DNA of 64,000 nt from DASWJZ01 sp963846475. Lineage in GTDB: Bacteria > Pseudomonadota > Alphaproteobacteria > Rhizobiales > Afifellaceae. The position numbers and the translations under genes were made by a program. This document shows positions 46,554 through 55,424 of this stretch, piece by piece (position 1 is the stretch's first letter; each line of letters begins with the position of its first letter). The notes under the pieces are model-generated. The model was given only the letters and a program-made list of their open reading frames with translations. It did no database searches and was not told where the DNA came from. The stretch lies in contig CAWJVZ010000003.1 of the NCBI GenBank assembly GCA_963846475.1, forward strand, positions 186,001-250,000. The letters run 5' to 3'.

Positions 46554-47960
46554 ATGCTGCTCCTGATCGGGGCGTTTCTGGTCCTGATGCTGATCGGCGT
46601 TCCCGTCGCCATCTCGATGGCGGTGGCCTCCGTGCTCTACCTCGTCATCTACGGTGTCGCTCCCGACATCATCGTCGCGCAGCGGATGATCGCCGGCGTC
46701 GAGAGCTTTCCGCTCCTCGCCGTGCCGTTCTTCATCCTCGCCGGCAATCTGATGAACGTCGCCGGCGTGACCGGCCGCATCTATGCCTTCGCCGTCGCGC
46801 TGGTGGGCTGGATGAAAGGCGGCCTTGCCCAGGTCAACATCATCGGCTCGGTCATCTTTTCCGGCATGTCCGGCACCGCGCTGGCCGATGCGGCCGGCAT
46901 CGGCACCATCGAGATCAAGGCGATGAAGGACCACGGCTATCCCGTCGAAGCGGCGGTCGGCGTCACCGCCGTGTCGGCGACCTTGGGCCCGATCTTCCCG
47001 CCTTCGCTGCCCTTCGTCATCTACGGCATGATGGCCAACGTCTCGATCGGCGCGCTGTTCATGGCCGGCATCCTGCCCGGCATCGTCATGACGCTCCTCA
47101 TGATGGTGACGGTGGCGGTGATGGCCCACCGCAAGGGCTGGGGGTCCGACGCGCCGTTCGATGTCCGAAAACTCGCCGCCGCGTCGGTCGAAATCGGCAT
47201 GGTCATCGCCATCCCGCTGCTGATCTACGTCCTCGTCTATGCCGGCCTGTCGCTGAACCTGGCGGTCGGCATCGCCCTTGCCGTGCTCCTCGCCGTCGAC
47301 TGGTATTTCGACTTCTCCGCCGTGATGGCGCTGATGACGCCGGTCATCCTGATCGGCGGCATGGTGCTCGGCTGGTTTACGCCGACCGAGGCGGCGGTCG
47401 CGGCGGTGATCTGGTCGCTGTTTCTCGGCCTGGTGCGCTACCGCACCATGACCTTGGCGACGCTTGCCAAGGCCGGCTTCGACACCATCGAGACGACCGC
47501 TTCGGTGCTCTTCATCGTAACCGCGGCGTCGGTCTTCGCCTGGCTCCTGACCGTCAGCCAGGCCGCGCAGCTCCTCTCCGACCTCATCCTGTCGATCACC
47601 GAGAACAAATGGGTGTTCCTGATCCTGGTGAACCTCCTGGTCCTGTTCGTCGGCTGTTTCCTGGACACCATCGCGGCGATCACCATCCTCGTGCCGATCC
47701 TCTTGCCGATCGTGCTCCGGCTGGGCATCGACCCCGTGCATTTCGGGCTGATCCTGACGCTGAACCTGATGATCGGGCTCCTCCACCCGCCGCTTGGCAT
47801 GGTGCTCTTCGTGCTGTCGCGCGTCTCCGGGCTTTCGGTCGAGCGCACCACGCGCGCCATCCTGCCCTGGCTGATCCCGCTGTTCATCGCGTTGATCGCC
47901 ATCACCTTCATCCCCGCGATCACGCTGTGGCTGCCGTCGCAGCTCGGGCTGATACGATGA
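46554..47960 (+). CDS. TRAP transporter large permease (DctM family)
   Basis: 468 aa, 12 or more helices. Family motifs: VPFFILAGNLMNVAGVTGRI, FSGMSGTALADAAGIGTIEI, ATLGPIFPPSLPFVIYG, GWFTPTEAAVAAVIWSL and GCFLDTIAAITILVPILLPI. Energised by a sodium or proton gradient. It overlaps the dehydrogenase gene (ATGA). Confidence 0.93.
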   Translation: MLLLIGAFLVLMLIGVPVAISMAVASVLYLVIYGVAPDIIVAQRMIAGVESFPLLAVPFFILAGNLMNVAGVTGRIYAFAVALVGWMKGGLAQVNIIGSVIFSGMSGTALADAAGIGTIEIKAMKDHGYPVEAAVGVTAVSATLGPIFPPSLPFVIYGMMANVSIGALFMAGILPGIVMTLLMMVTVAVMAHRKGWGSDAPFDVRKLAAASVEIGMVIAIPLLIYVLVYAGLSLNLAVGIALAVLLAVDWYFDFSAVMALMTPVILIGGMVLGWFTPTEAAVAAVIWSLFLGLVRYRTMTLATLAKAGFDTIETTASVLFIVTAASVFAWLLTVSQAAQLLSDLILSITENKWVFLILVNLLVLFVGCFLDTIAAITILVPILLPIVLRLGIDPVHFGLILTLNLMIGLLHPPLGMVLFVLSRVSGLSVERTTRAILPWLIPLFIALIAITFIPAITLWLPSQLGLIR

Positions 47961-49006
47961 GTGAAAGCGCCCTTTCGGCCACGCTCTACGGGCCTGAGGA
48001 CCTCAGGATGGTCGAGCAGCCGCTTCTGCCGCTGCAGCCCGGCATGGTGCGTGTCCGCTTCGGCGCTGGCGGCATCTGCGGTTCCGACATGCATTACTTC
48101 CGCCATGCCAGGACGGGCGATTTCGTCGTCAGCTCGCCGCTGACGCTCGGCCACGAAGTGGCCGGCGAGATCGCCGAGATTGGCGGCGAGGCGCCGGGGC
48201 TGGCGGTCGGCGACCACGTCGCCGTCAACCCGTCGCGCTGGTGTGGGCACTGCGTCCGCTGCCGCGAGGGCCGGGCCAATCTCTGCGAGAACATCTACTT
48301 CATGGGTTCCGCGTCGAGGACGCCGCACATGCAGGGCGGTTTTTCCAGCCTGTTCGATGCGACGCCGGCGCAATGCGTAAAAGTGCCGACGGACCTGCCC
48401 TTCGCGGCGGCGGCGCTCGCCGAGCCGCTCGCCGTCTGCCTGCATGCCGTCGCCCGCGCCGGCGACATCAGCGGCAAGAAAGCCGTGCTGTTCGGCGCCG
48501 GGCCGATCGGGCTCCTCACCATGCTTGCCGCCAAGCTGGCGGGCGCCGCCGAAGTCGCGGTCGTCGACGTCGCCGCGGCGCCGCTCGCCTTCGCCAGCCG
48601 CCTCGGCGCCGAGCACGTCCTCGACCTTTCCGGTGGCGAGGAGAGGCTGAAAGCGCTCGCCGCCGACCGCGCCTTCGATGTGGCCTTCGAGATTTCCGGC
48701 ACCGCCGCCGGGCTCGCGTCGGCGATCGCCAGCGTCCGCCGCGGCGGCACGATCGTTCAGGTCGGCAACCTCGCCGGCGGGCAGATTCCGGTGCCGGCCA
48801 ATGCCATCATGGCCAAGGAGCTCGACCTCAAGGGCACCTTCCGCTTCGGCGAGGAATTTTCGCAGGCCGTCCGGCTGATCGTCTCCGGCAAGGTCGACGT
48901 GCTGCAGCTCGTCACCGCCGAGCGCCCGCTCGCCGGCGCGCCGGATGCCTTCCGCCTTGCGCTCGACCGCTCGCAGAGCGTCAAGGTGGTTCTAACGGCG
49001 GCGTGA
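47957..49006 (+). CDS. Zinc-dependent alcohol dehydrogenase (L-idonate/L-gulonate 5-dehydrogenase type)
   Basis: 349-aa medium-chain dehydrogenase. Catalytic zinc ligands are in GGICGSDMHYF and GHEVAGE. The structural zinc set is CGHCVRCREGRANLC. The Rossmann motif is VLFGAGPIGLLTMLAAKLAG. The HARTGDFVVSSPLTLGHE and NPSRWCGHC stretches are those of L-idonate 5-dehydrogenase and the related L-gulonate 5-dehydrogenase (RspB). ATG 47957 overlaps the dctM stop. With mannonate dehydratase next door it would feed D-fructuronate or 5-keto acids into 2-keto-3-deoxygluconate. Confidence 0.85.
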   Translation: MSESALSATLYGPEDLRMVEQPLLPLQPGMVRVRFGAGGICGSDMHYFRHARTGDFVVSSPLTLGHEVAGEIAEIGGEAPGLAVGDHVAVNPSRWCGHCVRCREGRANLCENIYFMGSASRTPHMQGGFSSLFDATPAQCVKVPTDLPFAAAALAEPLAVCLHAVARAGDISGKKAVLFGAGPIGLLTMLAAKLAGAAEVAVVDVAAAPLAFASRLGAEHVLDLSGGEERLKALAADRAFDVAFEISGTAAGLASAIASVRRGGTIVQVGNLAGGQIPVPANAIMAKELDLKGTFRFGEEFSQAVRLIVSGKVDVLQLVTAERPLAGAPDAFRLALDRSQSVKVVLTAA

Positions 49007-49031
49007 CATACGGCAATCCAGGAGAGGGACG

Positions 49032-50222
49032 ATGCGTGAGGGTTGGCGCTGGTATGGCCCCGACGACCCGGTGAGTCTTGACGACGTCCGCCAGGCCGGC
49101 GCCAAGGAGATCGTCACGGCGCTGCACCAGGTTCCCATCGGCGAGGCGTGGACGACCCGCGAGGTGGAGGAGCGGAAGGCGATCGTGGAGGCCAACACGC
49201 GGGCGCCGCTCGCCTGGACGGTGGTGGAATCCATCCCCATCCCCGACGACGTGAAGCGCCTCGGCGCCGGCGCCAAGCAATCCATCGAGGCGTGGATCGC
49301 CAGCATGGAAGCGCTGGCTGCCTCGGGCATCCGCATCATCTGCTACAATTTCATGCCGGTGGTGGATTGGTGCCGCACCGACCTGGAATGGGAGCTGCCG
49401 AACGGCGCCAGGGCGCTCCGCTTCGACCAGACGCGCTTTGCCGCTTTCGACCTGCACATTCTGGCGCGGCCCGGCGCCGAAGCGGAATATTCGGAGGAGA
49501 TGCAGGCGGCGGCAAAGCGCGCCTATGAGGCGATGAGCCAGGAGGATATCGACTACCTCGTCATGGTGATCGCCAGCGCGCTGCCCGGCTCGACCAACGA
49601 GCCGCTGACCATCCCGGAATTTCGTGAAAAGCTCCGCGCATACAAGGATGTCGACGCCGCGGTGCTCCGCCGGCATCTCGTGGAATTCCTGCAGAAGGTG
49701 ACGCCGGTCGCGGAGTCGCTGGGCGTCAAGCTGACGCTGCATCCCGACGACCCGCCGCGTCCGCTGTTCGGGCTGGCGCGCATCGCCTCGTCGGAGGACG
49801 ATTATGCGGCGCTCTTCGAGGCGGTGCCGTCCGAGGCGAACGGCATCTGCTTCTGCACGGGATCGCTCGGCGTGCGCGCCGCCAACGATCTCCCAGCCAT
49901 GGCCCGGCGCTTCGGACCCCGCATAGCCTTTGCGCATCTCAGGGCCACGAGGCGGGAGCGGGACGGCTCCTTCTACGAATCCGATCACCTCGACGGCGAT
50001 GTCGACATGATCGCCGTCCTGAAGGAGCTGCTCGCCGAGGATCGGCGCCGGCCCGCAGGCGAGAAAATCGTCTTCCGGCCGGACCACGGCCACCGCATGC
50101 TGGACGACCTCGCGGCCACCAAGCGCACCAATCCCGGCTATACCGCCATCGGCCGCCTCAGGGGCCTCGCCGAGCTCCGTGGCGCCATACGGGCGCTGCA
50201 ACATGGTGAGGGGCAGGCGTAA
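49032..50222 (+). CDS. uxuA: Mannonate dehydratase
   Basis: Converts D-mannonate to 2-keto-3-deoxy-D-gluconate. 396 aa, the usual length. Typical UxuA regions: WRWYGPDDPVSLDDVRQAGAKEIVTALHQVP, CYNFMPVVDWCRTDL, LTLHPDDPPRPLFGLARI, NGICFCTGSLGVRAANDL, FAHLRAT and FRPDHGHRMLDD. ATG 49032 has CAGGAGAGGGA upstream. Last gene of the TRAP operon. No uxuB-type gene is in the operon; the convergent SDR could fill that step (inference). Confidence 0.93.
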   Translation: MREGWRWYGPDDPVSLDDVRQAGAKEIVTALHQVPIGEAWTTREVEERKAIVEANTRAPLAWTVVESIPIPDDVKRLGAGAKQSIEAWIASMEALAASGIRIICYNFMPVVDWCRTDLEWELPNGARALRFDQTRFAAFDLHILARPGAEAEYSEEMQAAAKRAYEAMSQEDIDYLVMVIASALPGSTNEPLTIPEFREKLRAYKDVDAAVLRRHLVEFLQKVTPVAESLGVKLTLHPDDPPRPLFGLARIASSEDDYAALFEAVPSEANGICFCTGSLGVRAANDLPAMARRFGPRIAFAHLRATRRERDGSFYESDHLDGDVDMIAVLKELLAEDRRRPAGEKIVFRPDHGHRMLDDLAATKRTNPGYTAIGRLRGLAELRGAIRALQHGEGQA

Positions 50223-50244
50223 TCGCCGCTCGCTTCCGCGATCG

Positions 50245-51048
50245 TTAACCCTGACTTGCGGGTTCCGCGACCTTTGGAGCGCCGCCGAGCGGCACCGTCA
50301 GGCCGCCGTCGACGACATAGACGGCGCCGGTGACGAAGGAGGCGCGGTCGGAGGCGAGGAACGCGACCACCTCGGCGACCTCCCGCGGCTCAGCCATGCG
50401 CCGGAGCGGATGCATGTTCATCACTTCCGCCTCCAGCGCCGCCGGATCGTCGGCGAGCGACAAGGCCCAGCGCATCAGCGGGGTGTCCACGGACCCCGGC
50501 GCCACGGCGTTGACCCGAACGCCGTCGGCCGCGCAGTCGACCGCCGCGGCGCGGGTGAGGCCGATCAGGGCATGCTTGGCCGAGGCATAGGCGACCACGT
50601 TTGCTTGGCTGGCGAGGCCTTGGACAGAGGCCATGTTGACGATGTTGCCGCGCGTCTTCCTGAGATGCGGCAGCGCCGCTCGCGACAGGCGGAAGATCGA
50701 TTTCAGATTGATCTCGTAGACCTCGTCCCAGACCTCGTCCGGGGTCGTCTCGAGTGTCCCGTAGCGCTGCACGCCGGCATTGTTGCTCAGCACGTCCAGG
50801 CGGCCGAAGCGCTCAAGGGTCCGGCCGACCGCCGCCTCGATCGCCTGCGGCTCGCGGAGGTCGCCGACGACGACCTCCACCTCGGCGCCGCGGCCCTTCA
50901 GCCGGCCGGCCACTTCATCGAGGGCGGCGGCATCGCGGTCGACGAGGGAGACCGCCGCGCCGCGCTCGGCGAGAAGCTCGGCGACGGCGGCGCCGATCCC
51001 CATGGCGGCGCCCGTCACCAACGCTGTGCGTCCGGCGAAGTCCCTCAT
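50245..51048 (-). CDS. Short-chain dehydrogenase/reductase
   Basis: 267 aa. Cofactor motif TGAAMGIG, NNAG at about 90, catalytic Ser in NMASVQG and YASAK. The end SFVTGAVYVVDGGLTVPLGG is typical of sugar or polyol dehydrogenases (FabG-like). ATG 51048 overlaps the epimerase stop. It is the 3'-most gene of the long minus-strand sugar operon. Confidence 0.88.
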   Translation of the reverse strand: MRDFAGRTALVTGAAMGIGAAVAELLAERGAAVSLVDRDAAALDEVAGRLKGRGAEVEVVVGDLREPQAIEAAVGRTLERFGRLDVLSNNAGVQRYGTLETTPDEVWDEVYEINLKSIFRLSRAALPHLRKTRGNIVNMASVQGLASQANVVAYASAKHALIGLTRAAAVDCAADGVRVNAVAPGSVDTPLMRWALSLADDPAALEAEVMNMHPLRRMAEPREVAEVVAFLASDRASFVTGAVYVVDGGLTVPLGGAPKVAEPASQG

Positions 51049-52316
51049 GGCAGACCGACGGCCGCCAGGCCGCGCGTGATCGTGCCGGAGGTCGGCAGCA
51101 GCGGGATCAGGCAGGCCTGCAGCGCGTGGTAAAGGTCGGGCTTGCCCTGGAAGAGCGGGGCGATCGACCCTTCAGGTTCGACCGCCTCCGCCCGCCAGCC
51201 GCCATTGTCGCGATCGATGATGTCTTTGGCGACGAAATCCCAGATGCGGCGGTACCACTCTTCATAGTGCGGGGCGCCGTCGATGGCGTTGAGGAAGGTT
51301 GCCGCGCCGATCCCCTCGGCTGCGGGCCACCAGAGCCGGTTGCGGAGATGCGGCTTTCCCGTCCAATCCAGCGTGTAGTGGAAGCCGCGGCGATCGGCAT
51401 TCCAGCCTTCCGAAACCGCGCGTTCGAAGAGCGCCTTGGCGGCATCCGGCAGCCAATCGAGCCTCCGGCCGCCGAGCTCCCAGAGCTGCAGGAGAAGCCG
51501 TGTCCATTCGAGCCAGTGGCCGGGCGTCGTGCCGTAAGGCCGGAACACGTCGCCGCCGGCATAGTCGCGGTCGAGCTCCCAGTTTTCGTTGAAATGCTCC
51601 GGCAGGCGCCAGTCGTTGGCGGCCGTGAGTTTTTGGATCAGCAGCGTCGCGATGCTTTCGGCCATGTCGAGGTAGCTGCGGTCGCCCGTGGCCTCGTAGG
51701 CTGCCATGCAGGCCTCGGTGAGATGCATGTTGGAGTTCTGGCCGCGGTAGCGGCTGATCGGGCTCCAATCGGCGTCGAACTCCTCGGCGACGGCGCCGTG
51801 CGATGATTCCCAGAACCGCTTCCGCAGGATTTCGGTCACGTCCGCCAGCAGCCGATCCGCATCCGGATGGCCGGCGACCTTGGCGCTCGCGGCGGCGAGG
51901 AGCACGAAGGCATGGCCATAGGCCTGCTTGCGGCTGTCGCTCGGCCCATCCTCACCGATGCCCCAGAAATAGCCGCCGTTGACGCTGTCGCGATGGCCCT
52001 TCCAGAGGAAATCCATGCCGTGATCGATGAACGCCGCCGCGCCCGGCCGGCCCATCAGCCGGGCGATCGAAAAGCAATGCACCATGCGGGTCGTCGAATG
52101 GATCTCGCGGGCCGGCGCCGTTCCCGATTGCGTCCGCAGGATGGGCTGTCCGCAATCGTCGAGCGGGAAGAAGCCGCCGGCCGGATTGACGCTGCGACGC
52201 CCGAAGAAATCGAACAGGCCGCTCGCCTGATCGATGAGCCACGTCCGGTGATAGGGCAGGCTCACCCATTTCGCGGCGTCCGGTTTTGAAGCTTCGGGCG
52301 TTATTAGATCCGGCAT
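51045..52316 (-). CDS. AGE-family sugar 2-epimerase/isomerase
   Basis: 423 aa, alpha/alpha-barrel of the N-acylglucosamine 2-epimerase/mannose isomerase family. Features include FDFFGRRSVNPAGGFFPLDDCG, TRMVHCFSIA, GGYFWGIGEDG, AYGHAFVLLAAASA, NSNMHLTEACMAAYEATGD and TPGHWLEWTRLLLQ, with the family's catalytic histidines in RMVHCF, MHLTEA and PGHWLEW. ATG 52316 (MPDLIT) is preferred to the upstream 52352 start. It is 7 bp from the ABC ATPase gene. Probably interconverts a free hexose or amino sugar. Confidence 0.85.
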   Translation of the reverse strand: MPDLITPEASKPDAAKWVSLPYHRTWLIDQASGLFDFFGRRSVNPAGGFFPLDDCGQPILRTQSGTAPAREIHSTTRMVHCFSIARLMGRPGAAAFIDHGMDFLWKGHRDSVNGGYFWGIGEDGPSDSRKQAYGHAFVLLAAASAKVAGHPDADRLLADVTEILRKRFWESSHGAVAEEFDADWSPISRYRGQNSNMHLTEACMAAYEATGDRSYLDMAESIATLLIQKLTAANDWRLPEHFNENWELDRDYAGGDVFRPYGTTPGHWLEWTRLLLQLWELGGRRLDWLPDAAKALFERAVSEGWNADRRGFHYTLDWTGKPHLRNRLWWPAAEGIGAATFLNAIDGAPHYEEWYRRIWDFVAKDIIDRDNGGWRAEAVEPEGSIAPLFQGKPDLYHALQACLIPLLPTSGTITRGLAAVGLP

Positions 52317-52323
52317 GGGTCGC

Positions 52324-53089
52324 TCAGTTCGCCCGCGTGTCGTCCAGCGCACCGACCATGTACTGGACGAGCTCCTGGGTGTTCGTCTCGGCGACCTGCT
52401 TCTCCGTCACCTTGCGGCCCCGGTGCATGACCATGAGGCGGTCGGCGACCGCGAAAACGTCCGGCAAGCGTGTGGGTGATCAGGATCACCGGGACGCCCT
52501 GGTCGCGCAATTTGCGGATCAGCTCCAGCACCTTGTGCTGCTCGGGGACGCCGAGATTGTTGGTCGGCTCGTCCATGATCATCAGCCGCGCATCCCAGTA
52601 GACGGCGCGGGCGATCGCCACGGCCTGGCGCTGGCCGCCGGAAAGGTTCTCGATCGGCTCGGTGAGGCTCGGGAAATAGATCTCCAGCGCTTCCAGCGCC
52701 GCCGCGGATTCGCGCAGCATCAGCCGCTCGTCGAGCGTCTTGATGAGGCCGCCGAGATAGCTCTTCTTGGCTTCGCGGCCGAGAAAGATGTTCGCCCCGA
52801 CGTCGAGATTGTTGGCGAGCGCAAGGTCCTGATAGATCGTCTCGATCCCTTCGCGGCGCGCATCCATCGGCCCGCCGAAGTGCGCCCGCTTTCCCTCGAA
52901 GGTGATCTCGCCTTCGTCGGCCTGGTAGACGCCGGAAAGGCATTTGATGAGGGTCGACTTGCCGGCCCCGTTGTCGCCGAGGAGGGCCACGACCTCGGCG
53001 GGATAGACGTCCCAGCTTACGCCCTTGACGGCGGTAAGCCCGCCGAACCGCTTGGTGACGTTGCGGATGGAGAGGACCGGCTCGGTCAT
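52324..53089 (-). CDS. Sugar ABC transporter ATPase, frameshifted
   Basis: About 255 aa after repair. Walker A GDNGAGKST, Q-loop TIYQDLALANNLDV, signature LSGGQRQAVAIARAV, Walker B LMIMDEPTNNLG and switch His THTL. An extra base at 52465-52467 (CTTGCC for CTGCC on the minus strand) breaks the frame after ITHTL; repaired it continues PDVFAVADRLMVMHRG and stops at 52324. ATG 53089 overlaps the permease stop. One nucleotide-binding domain only. Confidence 0.88.
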
Positions 53090-54243
53090 GTCGGGTGGCC
53101 GGACTTGTCGCGGCCGATGATGAGGTCGCGCGACTGGTCGATCAGCACCGCCACGATGACGACCGCGCCGACGACGATGAACTGCCAGAACGCCTCGACG
53201 TTCAGCATGACCAGCCCGGTGGTCAGCACCGCGATGATCAGCGCGCCTATGACCGTGCCCATGACGCTGCCGGCGCCGCCGAACAGGCTCACGCCGCCGA
53301 TGATGACGGCGGCGATCGAGGAGAGAAGCAACGCGTCGCCGATCACGGCCGACCCGGCGGTGAAACGGAGCGTCGACAGGAAGCCCGCGATTCCGGCGGT
53401 CGTCGCCGAGAGCACATAGAGCGAGATGATGCGGCGATCGACGGGAATGCCGGTCCGGATCGCGGCTTGCAGATTGCCGCCGATCGCATAGGTGTGCCGG
53501 CCGAACTGGGTCTTGCGCAGCACGAAGATAGCGATGGCGACGACGAGCGCGGTAAGCAGGACCGGATAGGGAAGGATGCGGTCCATGCGCCGGAGCAGCG
53601 CGCCGGTCACTTCCGGCGGGGTCAGGAAATAGAAGCCGCCGCCTTCGCCGCGGATGTAATAGATCAACGCGTCGTTGCCGTAGGCGCGAATGCCTTCGGG
53701 CAGGCCGATGACCGTGGTGTTCTCCGCCATCAGCAGTGCCACTCCGCGCACGATAAAGGACGTGCCCAGCGTCACGATGAAGGCCGGCACCTTCAGCTTG
53801 GCGATGATCACCCCGTTCACCAGCCCGACGCAGGCTGCACCGGCGATCGCGGCGGCCAGTCCGACCACGACCGAGGGGAACAGCGGCAGTCCCGCATTGA
53901 ACACGGAACGGATCGCCAGCGCCGACAGAACCGAGGCGAGGCTCATCACCCAGCCGACCGAAAGGTCGATGCCGGCGCCGATGATGACGAAGGTCTGGCC
54001 GAGCCCGAGCAGCAGGACCGGGGTAATGGCGACCAGGATGTTCTGCGAGTTGCGCACCGTGAAGAAGTTCACGGAGCCGCCGCTGACGATCGGGACGGCG
54101 ATGACGAAGAACAGGATCATCAAGGCGAGGAAGGCCCAGGCCCACATTCGGCTGAGCGTCAGCACGAACCTTCGCGACGCGGTCAGGCGCGCCGGCGCGG
54201 GGAGGGGCATCTCCTTCGCCGCTTTGGATTCAGCCACAGCCAT
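53086..54243 (-). CDS. Sugar ABC transporter permease (RbsC/FrcC type)
   Basis: 385 aa, about ten helices. Signatures: IIGAGIDLSVGWVMSLASV, KVPAFIVTLGTSFIVRGVALLM and GGVSLFGGAGSVMGTVIGALI. The start chosen is ATG 54243 (GAGGCAGGG upstream) rather than 54297, since the longer form would overlap an intergenic stem-loop. Confidence 0.88.
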   Translation of the reverse strand: MAVAESKAAKEMPLPAPARLTASRRFVLTLSRMWAWAFLALMILFFVIAVPIVSGGSVNFFTVRNSQNILVAITPVLLLGLGQTFVIIGAGIDLSVGWVMSLASVLSALAIRSVFNAGLPLFPSVVVGLAAAIAGAACVGLVNGVIIAKLKVPAFIVTLGTSFIVRGVALLMAENTTVIGLPEGIRAYGNDALIYYIRGEGGGFYFLTPPEVTGALLRRMDRILPYPVLLTALVVAIAIFVLRKTQFGRHTYAIGGNLQAAIRTGIPVDRRIISLYVLSATTAGIAGFLSTLRFTAGSAVIGDALLLSSIAAVIIGGVSLFGGAGSVMGTVIGALIIAVLTTGLVMLNVEAFWQFIVVGAVVIVAVLIDQSRDLIIGRDKSGHPT

Positions 54244-54283
54244 TCGCCCTGCCTCGATCGACTTTTGGGGTACGGTCGGGGGA

Positions 54284-54308
54284 GCCGGAGAGCCCAAAAC
54301 TCTCCGGC
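54284..54308 (-). other. Intergenic stem-loop between binding-protein and permease genes
   Basis: GCCGGAGAG and CTCTCCGGC form a perfect 9-bp stem around CCCAAAA, about 24 bases after the binding-protein stop on the minus strand. Same arrangement as at four other transporter operons in the window. Confidence 0.75.
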
Positions 54309-54331
54309 CAAAATCGTCGCCTGGGATGAGC

Positions 54332-55324
54332 CTACTGGTTCGGAACCTGGTAGATGAAGCGGGCGACCTCGGGGTCGGCGACGTTCTCCTTGTCGATAAT
54401 CGCGAACCCCGTCTCGACGCGGCGCGGCAGGCTGGTCACGCCGGCTGCATCGGCCGCGGCGAACTGCACGGCCATGTAGCCCATGTCGAACGGTTTTTGC
54501 GCCAGCACCAGGCTGACGACGTCCTTGCCCAGGAGTTCGATGGCGAACTGCGTGGCGTCATAGGCGACGACCTGCACCTGGCCGCCGAGCCCGGCATTGA
54601 CGACAGCCGTCCCGGCGCCCTGGGCGCTGAACACGTTGGTGCCGAACACCCCGGCCAGCTCCTGTTCGCGCTCCAGCACGGCGCCCGTCTGCTGCGCTGC
54701 CGTGTTCGGATCGTCGAGATTGTAGTCCGGCCCGAGAACCTTGATGTCAGGAAACTCCTTCTCCATCACTTCCTTGAAACCCTGTTCGCGCCCTTGGACG
54801 GAGCTGACGTTCGGGTTGGTGGAATTGATGTAGACGGTGCCCTTGCCGCCGATCGCCTCCGCCAGGCCGCGCGCCGAGATGCGGCCGCCCTCGACGTTGT
54901 CGGAGCCGATATAGCTGAGCGGGAATTTAACGGGCCCGTTCACGTAGTCGCCGTCGCCGAGGAACGTGTCGACGGTGATCACCTTGATGCCGGCGTCGAC
55001 CGCCGCCTGCAGCGGGCCAACCATCTGGTCCTTCTCCGTCGGCGCGGTGATGATGTAGTCGAGGTCGCCGCGGGCGACCATCGCATCGAGGATCGGCGTC
55101 TGCGCCTCGACGCCCCAGGTCTGCGGGATCTGCGTCACCACCTCGAGGCCGAGGTCCTCCGCCGCCTTCTCCACGCCGAGCTGCATCACCTGGTAGAACG
55201 GATCGACGACGCCGGGCAGAAAGCCGATCTTGATCTTCTCGTCCTGGGCGCTCGCGGCCTGCGGCACCGCCGCGAAAGCAAACGCTGCGAGCAGCGCAAG
55301 GAGCACTCGTTTCCTGGCCATCAT
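54332..55324 (-). CDS. Periplasmic sugar-binding protein (Peripla_BP_4 type)
   Basis: 330 aa, Sec signal (MARKRVLLALLAAFAFAAVP, cleavage after ASAQ). Features: KIGFLPGVVDPFYQVMQLGVEKAAEDLG, DYIITAPTEKDQMVGPLQAAVDAGI, VDTFLGDGDY, SYIGSDNVEGGRISARGLAEAIGG and VFGTNVFSAQGAG. The ligand is a sugar or polyol not deducible from sequence. GGGAGGGGATG gives a strong start. Works with permease 53086 and ATPase 52324. Confidence 0.87.
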   Translation of the reverse strand: MMARKRVLLALLAAFAFAAVPQAASAQDEKIKIGFLPGVVDPFYQVMQLGVEKAAEDLGLEVVTQIPQTWGVEAQTPILDAMVARGDLDYIITAPTEKDQMVGPLQAAVDAGIKVITVDTFLGDGDYVNGPVKFPLSYIGSDNVEGGRISARGLAEAIGGKGTVYINSTNPNVSSVQGREQGFKEVMEKEFPDIKVLGPDYNLDDPNTAAQQTGAVLEREQELAGVFGTNVFSAQGAGTAVVNAGLGGQVQVVAYDATQFAIELLGKDVVSLVLAQKPFDMGYMAVQFAAADAAGVTSLPRRVETGFAIIDKENVADPEVARFIYQVPNQ

Positions 55325-55424
55325 CCCCTCCCGATTTGCTTATTCATGCTTCTGGCTGGCACGCGCCAACCGGCCCATGAAGCTAGCGGCGAAGCTTTGA
55401 CCTGTCGAATCGCTTGCCGCACCT

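Noticed and set aside
45585..47786. Minus-strand ORF of 733 aa across the TRAP operon
   Set aside because: It is the complement of conserved dctPQM genes and its product is a low-complexity Asp/His/Arg/Gln mixture, typical of antisense frames in GC-rich DNA.
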